Part shown: piece after piece, positions 1 through 4,584 of the stretch
How the letters are laid out: the number at the start of each line of letters is the position of its first letter
Position numbering within the stretch: position 1 is the stretch's first letter
Assembly: GCA_022565015.1 (NCBI GenBank)
Contig: JADFKI010000215.1
Coordinates: 1 to 6,598 of the forward strand
Origin: Chloroflexota bacterium
GTDB taxonomy: Bacteria; Chloroflexota; Dehalococcoidia; Lucifugimonadales; JADFKI01
Reading direction: 5' to 3'
DNA: 6,598 nt
Notes under the pieces: model-generated
Told to the model about the DNA's origin: nothing
Database searches by the model: none
What the model saw: only the letters and a program-made list of their open reading frames with translations
Program-made: the position numbers and the translations under genes

Positions 1-463
1 ACACGTGGAAGTAGCGGCCGTGATGATCGACCTGCTCCTCGGTCCAGAGTCGAATCATGAGGTTCAGCGCCTCGGTATTGCGCCCGGCGCGTTCCGAGAG
101 CTGCGTGCCGAAGGCCTCGTTCTCCTCGACCCGGTACCCGAGTCCCAGGCCAAGGACGAGACGGCCCTCGGCGATATGGTCGAGGGTAGCGACCTGCTCG
201 GCAATGTCGACCGGATTGAGAAGCGGCAGCAACAGTACCGACGTCACCAGCTGCATATCGCCGGGCTCGGCCGCGAGGCGCGCGAGGACGGGCAGGGGCT
301 GGAAGTGCTGGAAGGGATCGATCAGATAGTGGTGCGCCCAGCAGTACATGTCGAAGCCGGCGTCCCGCGCCGCCCGAAACTGGCCCAGATGGTCCTGCCA
401 CTGCTGTTGGAGGTCTATGCTGTCCCTTAGTACGACCTGTCCGACCTGGTACCCGATCTTCAT
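1..463 (-). CDS. LLM class (luciferase-like) flavin-dependent oxidoreductase, N-terminal part, cut by window edge
   Basis: This is the N-terminal 154 residues of a bacterial luciferase-like (LLM) enzyme; the 3' end lies beyond base 1. Family members are TIM-barrel proteins that use FMN or F420 in cytosolic monooxygenation or dehydrogenation. Visible hallmarks are the first beta strand MKIGYQVGQ, the AARDAGFD helix (residues 31-38), WAHHY (42-46), a TSVLLLPLLNPVDIAEQVATLDHIAEGRLVLGLGLGY-type core across residues 74-110, the EENEAFG segment (113-119) and the R..EALNLMIRLW..E helix followed by HHGRYF (130-152). The ATG at 461-463 is chosen because AAGAGG (471-476 on the plus strand) lies 7 bases upstream and the protein begins exactly at the family's first strand. 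It is the last gene seen in the oxidoreductase operon, 107 bases after the DUF3237 gene. Substrate and cofactor choice (FMN or F420) cannot be decided. Confidence 0.9.
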   Translation of the reverse strand, partial: MKIGYQVGQVVLRDSIDLQQQWQDHLGQFRAARDAGFDMYCWAHHYLIDPFQHFQPLPVLARLAAEPGDMQLVTSVLLLPLLNPVDIAEQVATLDHIAEGRLVLGLGLGYRVEENEAFGTQLSERAGRNTEALNLMIRLWTEEQVDHHGRYFHV

Positions 464-570
464 TTCTTGGCCTCTTCGAATTGCCTGGTTCGGAATCAAC
501 TCTAGCCTCAGATTATTCTATTCATGGGAGACCCGCGCAGATTTCCGAATAGACGATCACCGGGAGCGCG

Positions 571-1026
571 TCAATCGTTAACCAATGCGAAAACGCGATG
601 TGACACACCTCCTGATACCGGCTTGCCCTCCCCAACGCATACAAGACCGTTGAGCCATCCGTACCGCTCGTGGCCAGTCTCAAACCTCGGGGTGACCATA
701 TAGTAACGGTCGCCATACTCTGCGGGCTCACCTTCCGGGCGCGCGGGACGACTCGGATCTCCTCTGACTATTCCGTATAGCTGCAAGTAAATCTGCGCTC
801 CGTCATCCGTCTCAAGAGTCGCGCGATAATCCACACGACCAACGCCATCTGCGCTTCTCAGCAACCAGTCACCACCTGAAGGCAATATCTTGCCTTTCAA
901 TTCTGGGCCTTCAAAGCTACCGCCCGTGAAAGTATGTATCCGGCGGGTGCCAAGAGGCCCAACCGGGGTGTCGGCGGGTGGAAAAGCCAAGTTAATGGTG
1001 TATTCCATCAGATATTCCAGTTTCAT
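571..1026 (-). CDS. DUF3237 (UPF0311) domain protein
   Basis: A 151-residue protein that is a complete single DUF3237 domain, a small beta-barrel-type family of unknown biochemical role often found beside catabolic oxidoreductases. Matching features are the TFTGGSFEGP..KGKILPSGGDW block (residues 32-54), the RATLETDDGAQIYLQLYG strand pair (68-85), RYYMVTPRFETG (107-118), YGWLNG (122-127) and a final VFALVND strand. An upstream in-frame start would add seven residues (MCEKEST), but the ATG at 1024-1026 is preferred: it has AAGGAG 6 bases upstream, and the domain begins directly with MKLEYL. There is no signal peptide or membrane segment, so it is probably cytosolic. It lies 67 bases after the SDR gene and 107 before the LLM gene, on the same strand, and is probably cotranscribed. 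The family call is strong; a function, perhaps binding or isomerising a pathway intermediate, would be a guess. Confidence 0.88.
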   Translation of the reverse strand: MKLEYLMEYTINLAFPPADTPVGPLGTRRIHTFTGGSFEGPELKGKILPSGGDWLLRSADGVGRVDYRATLETDDGAQIYLQLYGIVRGDPSRPARPEGEPAEYGDRYYMVTPRFETGHERYGWLNGLVCVGEGKPVSGGVSHRVFALVND

Positions 1027-1032
1027 CGTCGA

Positions 1033-1038
1033 CTCCTT
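1033..1038 (-). promoter_or_regulatory. Ribosome binding site of the DUF3237 gene
   Basis: AAGGAG on the minus strand, 6 bases before the ATG at 1024-1026. It decides against the alternative start 21 bases further upstream, which would place this site inside the coding sequence. Confidence 0.8.
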
Positions 1039-1093
1039 TTCGCACACCTGCCTTTCGATGTCAGGCGCCTCATAAGCACTACTGTGGGTAACA

Positions 1094-1891
1094 TCAATTC
1101 ATGAAGAAGCCGCCGCTCACGTTGATGGCCTGCCCGGTGATGTTCAAGGAGTAGTCCGACGCCAGAAAGGCGGCAAGATTGCCTATGTCCTCCGGAGTCT
1201 GCTCGCGTCCCAGCGGCGTGTTCTCCTTGACGTAGCCCTCGAAGACCTCTCTCGTGGACCTGCCTTCCGGGTTGGGTGACGTCGCCGTCCTGGACGCGAC
1301 GCGCTCCCACATTGGCGTCCACAGCAGGCCGGGGCAGATGGCGTTTACGTTGATGTTGTACGGCGCGAGCTCGAAGGCCTGCGACTGCGTGAGGCTGATC
1401 ACACCCGCCTTGGAGACGTTGTAGGGCGGGTTCCGGTCCGTGCCCAATCGTCCTGCAATGGAGGCCAGGTTGATTATCTTGCCGTAGGCGCGCTCCTTCA
1501 TGTGAGGAGCCACGGCCGCCGTGACCTTGACGATGCCCTTGACGTTGACCTCGAAAATGAAGTCCCAGTCCTGCTCGCTGGGTGTCTCTCTGGCTTCCCA
1601 CCCCGGCGCGCCGATCGTACCGGCGTTGTTGACCAGAATATCTATTCGGCCGAACCGTTCCAGGGCCTGCCTGACGCCTGATTCGGTGGAGTCGGAATCC
1701 GTCACATCGAGCGCAACAGACATGGATTCGCGGCCCAGCGCCCTGATCTCGTTGGCTACGGCCTCGGCGTTTTCGGCATTAAGATCAGCGACGACGACAT
1801 CGGCCCCGTTTCTCGCGAGAACCAGGCCGATTCCCCGACCGATTCCTCGGCCTCCGCCCGTCACCAGTGCTATCTTGCCCGTAACATCCAT
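1094..1891 (-). CDS. SDR family NAD(P)-dependent oxidoreductase
   Basis: A 265-residue classical short-chain dehydrogenase/reductase, full length for the family (about 250 residues). It should interconvert an alcohol and a ketone in the cytosol. The Rossmann glycine motif TGGGRGIG is at residues 11-18, an acidic residue (D36) ends the second strand and favours NAD(H) over NADP(H), and NNAG is at 88-91. The catalytic tetrad is complete: N116, S144, Y157 and K161 (YNVSK). ICPGLLWTPM (185-194) and the closing GQAINVSGGF strand are also typical. The ATG at 1889-1891 is chosen over one 33 bases upstream because GAGAGG precedes it by 6 bases and the protein then starts at the usual point (VTGKIALVTGG). 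It resembles FabG by sequence, but the setting is catabolic, so fatty acid synthesis is unlikely. It begins 47 bases after the molybdenum hydroxylase subunit and probably acts in the same pathway. Substrate unknown. Confidence 0.94.
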   Translation of the reverse strand: MDVTGKIALVTGGGRGIGRGIGLVLARNGADVVVADLNAENAEAVANEIRALGRESMSVALDVTDSDSTESGVRQALERFGRIDILVNNAGTIGAPGWEARETPSEQDWDFIFEVNVKGIVKVTAAVAPHMKERAYGKIINLASIAGRLGTDRNPPYNVSKAGVISLTQSQAFELAPYNINVNAICPGLLWTPMWERVASRTATSPNPEGRSTREVFEGYVKENTPLGREQTPEDIGNLAAFLASDYSLNITGQAINVSGGFFMN

Positions 1892-1897
1892 AGTAGA

Positions 1898-1903
1898 CCT
1901 CTC
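1898..1903 (-). promoter_or_regulatory. Ribosome binding site of the SDR gene
   Basis: GAGAGG on the minus strand, 6 bases before the ATG at 1889-1891. It supports this start over the in-frame ATG at 1922-1924, which would add MVRPRRIERST, an extension that does not look like SDR sequence. Confidence 0.7.
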
Positions 1904-1938
1904 GATCCGCCGAGGCCGTACCATGTGGAACCTGGAAG

Positions 1939-4230
1939 CTATTCGGAGCTCTTCTTGGCCTCGACTAGAGCCCAGTATACACGCTCAGGATTCATGGGCA
2001 AGCGAGAGAGACGGACGCCGGTGGCACGGTATATGGCGTTGGCCAGGGCGGCCGCGGGCGGCACGATGGGCACCTGGCCGACGGCCCTGATCCCCAGCGG
2101 ATGGTCCGGAGACGGCGCCTCGATGATGTTGGCGTCGATGAACGGCAGGTCTGCGGCGGTCTGCAACCGATAGTCCAGCAGCGTCGGGTTGGTCATGGCG
2201 CCGTCGTCGTCGAACTGGTACTCCTCGGAAAGCGCCCAACCGATTCCCTGGGCCGCGCCTCCCTGCATCTGTCCCTCGACCTGGACCGGGTTGACGGCGG
2301 TGCCGATATCTTGAAACGTCGTGTAGCGGAGGACCTCTACCTTCCCTGTCTCCGGGTCCACCTCGACATCCACGACGTGCGCCGCCGCATTGGGGGCTAT
2401 CGCGGTGTCGGAAAAAGTCTCGCTTACACTGCCGTACCCCATGAGCGCGCCGCCCTCGCCTCGCACAGACCTCAGGGCCAGATCGGCCAGGCTGATCTGC
2501 ATCTCTGGCGCGCCCTCAACCCAGAAGCGTTTTTTAGCATATTGAACGTTTCCAGGCTCCAGACCGAACTCCTCAGCGACGCGCTTCTTGAGGTGGCCGA
2601 TGAGGTCTTGCGCCGCCATCAGGACGGCCTTGCTTGCCACGTACGTGATCCTGTCCCCGGCGCTGGCGTCGGAATGCGCGGCCATGTCGGTATCGCCGAC
2701 GACCACGCGTACGTCGGACAGGTCGATATCGAGCGCCTCGGCCGCGATCATGGCAAGGCTCGTTCGGGTCGCGGAGAGGTCGACTGCGGCCAGGACCAGC
2801 GTTGCGGAGCCGTCGCCGCTGAGGGTGATGTGACAGCTCGTCGTGCCGCCGGGCATGGTCCACATGCCCAACGCTATGCCGCGACCCCTATTCGGGCCTT
2901 CCAGCTTGCTCGTCCAACAGGAATGTCCCCGGACCTTCGAGAGCACTTCCTTGAAGCTGACGGTGGGAAGCCGCACGCCGTCGGGCATGGGGTCGCCGTC
3001 AACCGAGACGTTTTTCAGTCTGAATTCGATGGGGTCAAATCCAAGGGATTCGCCGAGCTCGTCGATGACCGACTCCAGGGCGAAATTCGTTGGCGTTGCG
3101 CCCGGAGCGCGATAGGCCGCGCCGTGGGGCTTGTTCGTGACGACGTCGTAGGCGTCGATTCTCATGTTGGGAGTGCGGTAGTGAGAAAAGACCCTGCGTA
3201 TGGCGGAACGCAGCGGCGCGCCCGGAAATGCACCCGCGTCGTAGAGCAGCCTGGCCTGTATGGCGACTATCGTACCGTCGCTCTTGGCGCCGACCTTGAC
3301 CGTCGCTACGATGGCGTTTCCAGGGCCGGTTGCCCTGAATACTTCTTCTCGCGTCAGGCTCAAGCGGACCGGCAGACCGGCCTTGCGCGACAGCACCACG
3401 CATATGGCCGATACCCTTACCGATTCCTTCCCGCCGAACCCACCGCCTACCTCGGTGGGAACGACCTTGATCTTGCTGAGTGGAATACCCAGTATCGCCG
3501 ACAGGTCGTGGCGTTGACCGTAGGTGGACTGCGTATTGGCCCAGACCTCTACGTTGCCGTCGCTGTGCACGAAGGCCGTCTCCGAGTCCGGCTCCACGTA
3601 GCCGTGATGGACCACCTGCGTCCTGAAGCTGCGCTCGATTACGGTATCCGCCCGGGCAAGCCCTTGCTCGACATCGCCGCGACTATAGACAAGATGCTCG
3701 GCAACGTTGCTGGGCGTCGAAGACCTCTCGCCCGATGCCTGTGTATACAGCTCTTCGTGAAGCAGGGTCGCGCCGGGTCCCATCGCCTCCACCGGGTCCA
3801 TGATGTGGGGCAGCACCTCGTACTCGACGTCAATGAGAGCAAGCGCTTGCTCGGCGATAGCCGACGACCTGGCTGCGACCGCCGCCACGGCGTGCCCGTG
3901 GAACAGCGCCTTGCCTCTTGCCATGACCTCCTGGCTAAGGTAGCGCTCCCGCTCGCCGACCACGCCATACGGAGACCGCTCACCCGTGGTCAGCTCTGGA
4001 AAATCACTGCTGGTTATGACGGCGGCTACTCCCGGCAGGGCCTCCGCCCTGGAGGTGTCGATGCGCTTGATGCGTGCATGGGCATGTGGGCTGCGCAACA
4101 CCCTGGCGACGAGCGTGCCGGGCAACCTGACGTCCGAGCCGAAACGCGAGCGCCCGGTGACCTTCTCGACGCCGTCTACCTTGGGCGTATTTCTGCCGAT
4201 TACGCGAAATTTTCTGGTCTGGTAGTCCAC
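1939..4230 (-). CDS. Xanthine dehydrogenase family protein, molybdopterin-binding (large) subunit
   Basis: A 763-residue large subunit of a molybdenum hydroxylase (xanthine dehydrogenase/aldehyde oxidase/CoxL superfamily), normal length for a separate large subunit. Known members hydroxylate N-heterocycles, aldehydes or aromatic acyl-CoAs with water as oxygen donor. The a/b hammerhead domain covers about residues 15-140 (GRSRFGSDVRLPGTL; LRSPHAHARI). The molybdenum cofactor domains follow, with YVEPDSE (211-217), GGGFGGKE (262-269), AYRAPGA (372-378) and a C-terminal block (about 615-755) containing DIGTAVNPVQVEGQMQGGAAQGIG. AYRAPGA lacks the CoxL active-site Cys, so this is not CO dehydrogenase. 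Two key sites deviate. The usual GQG-type loop reads VDLSATRTS (483-491), and the family's catalytic Glu, normally in a VGEPP-like motif, is Gln (Q719 in AVGQVPIVPP). The start is GTG, with GAGGGA 5 bases upstream; a stop at 4246-4248 rules out an earlier start. No 2Fe-2S or FAD subunit gene adjoins it. Confidence 0.93.
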   Translation of the reverse strand: MDYQTRKFRVIGRNTPKVDGVEKVTGRSRFGSDVRLPGTLVARVLRSPHAHARIKRIDTSRAEALPGVAAVITSSDFPELTTGERSPYGVVGERERYLSQEVMARGKALFHGHAVAAVAARSSAIAEQALALIDVEYEVLPHIMDPVEAMGPGATLLHEELYTQASGERSSTPSNVAEHLVYSRGDVEQGLARADTVIERSFRTQVVHHGYVEPDSETAFVHSDGNVEVWANTQSTYGQRHDLSAILGIPLSKIKVVPTEVGGGFGGKESVRVSAICVVLSRKAGLPVRLSLTREEVFRATGPGNAIVATVKVGAKSDGTIVAIQARLLYDAGAFPGAPLRSAIRRVFSHYRTPNMRIDAYDVVTNKPHGAAYRAPGATPTNFALESVIDELGESLGFDPIEFRLKNVSVDGDPMPDGVRLPTVSFKEVLSKVRGHSCWTSKLEGPNRGRGIALGMWTMPGGTTSCHITLSGDGSATLVLAAVDLSATRTSLAMIAAEALDIDLSDVRVVVGDTDMAAHSDASAGDRITYVASKAVLMAAQDLIGHLKKRVAEEFGLEPGNVQYAKKRFWVEGAPEMQISLADLALRSVRGEGGALMGYGSVSETFSDTAIAPNAAAHVVDVEVDPETGKVEVLRYTTFQDIGTAVNPVQVEGQMQGGAAQGIGWALSEEYQFDDDGAMTNPTLLDYRLQTAADLPFIDANIIEAPSPDHPLGIRAVGQVPIVPPAAALANAIYRATGVRLSRLPMNPERVYWALVEAKKSSE

Positions 4231-4235
4231 GTCAT

Positions 4236-4241
4236 TCCCTC
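4236..4241 (-). promoter_or_regulatory. Ribosome binding site of the molybdopterin subunit gene (GTG start)
   Basis: GAGGGA on the minus strand, 5 bases before the GTG at 4228-4230. An out-of-frame ATG (4233-4235) directly abuts this site; it would encode only 11 residues before a TAA and has no spacing from the site, so GTG is the real start. Confidence 0.65.
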
Positions 4242-4420
4242 GGGTTTAGTGGGACACCTTTTAGGCAACTCGATAGGCCGGCACGTGTTGCATTAGACTA
4301 CTTTCGCTAGCCCAGAGAAATCGCCGGCATTGCCCTCGTGGTTTCAGACTAACGCAACGCCCCACTCCAGTCCACGTCCACAAGCGACTTTCGAGTATCC
4401 ATCGAGGGTAGCCGGGCGCA

Positions 4421-4446
4421 ATAAAGCCCGACGGTAATGGTCGGGC
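4421..4446 (-). terminator. Probable Rho-independent terminator of the tail-tube-like gene
   Basis: Read on the minus strand, GCCCGAC and GTCGGGC form a perfect 7-bp stem (plus-strand arms 4426-4432 and 4440-4446) around a 7-base loop, followed at once by UUUAUU. It lies about 140 bases after the TAG at 4585-4587 and ahead of the operon at 4230, separating the two transcription units. The U tract is short and interrupted, so efficiency is uncertain. Confidence 0.55.
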
Positions 4447-4584
4447 CCTCTTGCACATTTCTGACCAATGGACGTCTATCAGCCGGATAGCGATCCATGC
4501 CTTCGTGAGGCTCTGAGCCTGAATTTCCCGCTCGAATATATTCCAGTGAGCCCCGTACGAGACCAGACAGGCGGCTCGTAGCGT

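Larger units (their letters stand above)
4231..4584. other. Intergenic region with no convincing gene
   Basis: A 354-base gap between the tail-tube-like gene and the oxidoreductase operon. It contains a probable terminator hairpin (4426-4446) and, next to the operon, the ribosome binding site of the GTG start. The operon promoter should lie between the hairpin and 4242, but I see no clear -35/-10 pair. Small open frames here (for example 4261-4458, minus) lack a ribosome binding site and look random. A CACGTG palindrome sits at 4283-4288, with no further evidence that it is an operator. Confidence 0.6.

Noticed and set aside
5..430. Plus-strand open frame at the left edge
   Set aside because: The minus strand of the same bases encodes a clear LLM flavin oxidoreductase from 463 leftward; the plus-strand frame is its shadow.
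464..570. A possible terminator or promoter between the DUF3237 and LLM genes
   Set aside because: I found no stable stem with a U tract and no convincing -35/-10 pair in these 107 bases; only the ribosome binding site at 471-476 is supported.
1063..1070. Palindrome aggcgcct between the SDR and DUF3237 genes
   Set aside because: Only 8 bases, with no extension, no loop and no U tract; expected by chance in GC-rich DNA.
1023..1601. A 192-codon minus-strand frame overlapping the SDR gene
   Set aside because: It is a different frame of the SDR coding sequence, rich in Arg, Gln and His, without a ribosome binding site or domain.
1094..1891. FabG of fatty acid synthesis
   Set aside because: The sequence is FabG-like, as many SDRs are, but no fatty acid synthesis genes are nearby and its neighbours are catabolic oxidoreductases.
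1939..4230. CO dehydrogenase large subunit (CoxL)
   Set aside because: The active-site motif AYRCSFR with its Cys is absent; the equivalent segment reads AYRAPGA.
2101..4296. A 731-codon open frame on the plus strand opposite the molybdopterin subunit gene
   Set aside because: It is antisense to a gene with unmistakable family motifs along its whole length; its translation is rich in Arg, His, Gly and Asp with no recognisable domain. Long antisense frames are a common by-product of codon bias in GC-rich genes.
4261..4458. A 65-codon minus-strand frame in the intergenic region
   Set aside because: It overlaps the terminator hairpin, has no ribosome binding site and its translation resembles no protein family.
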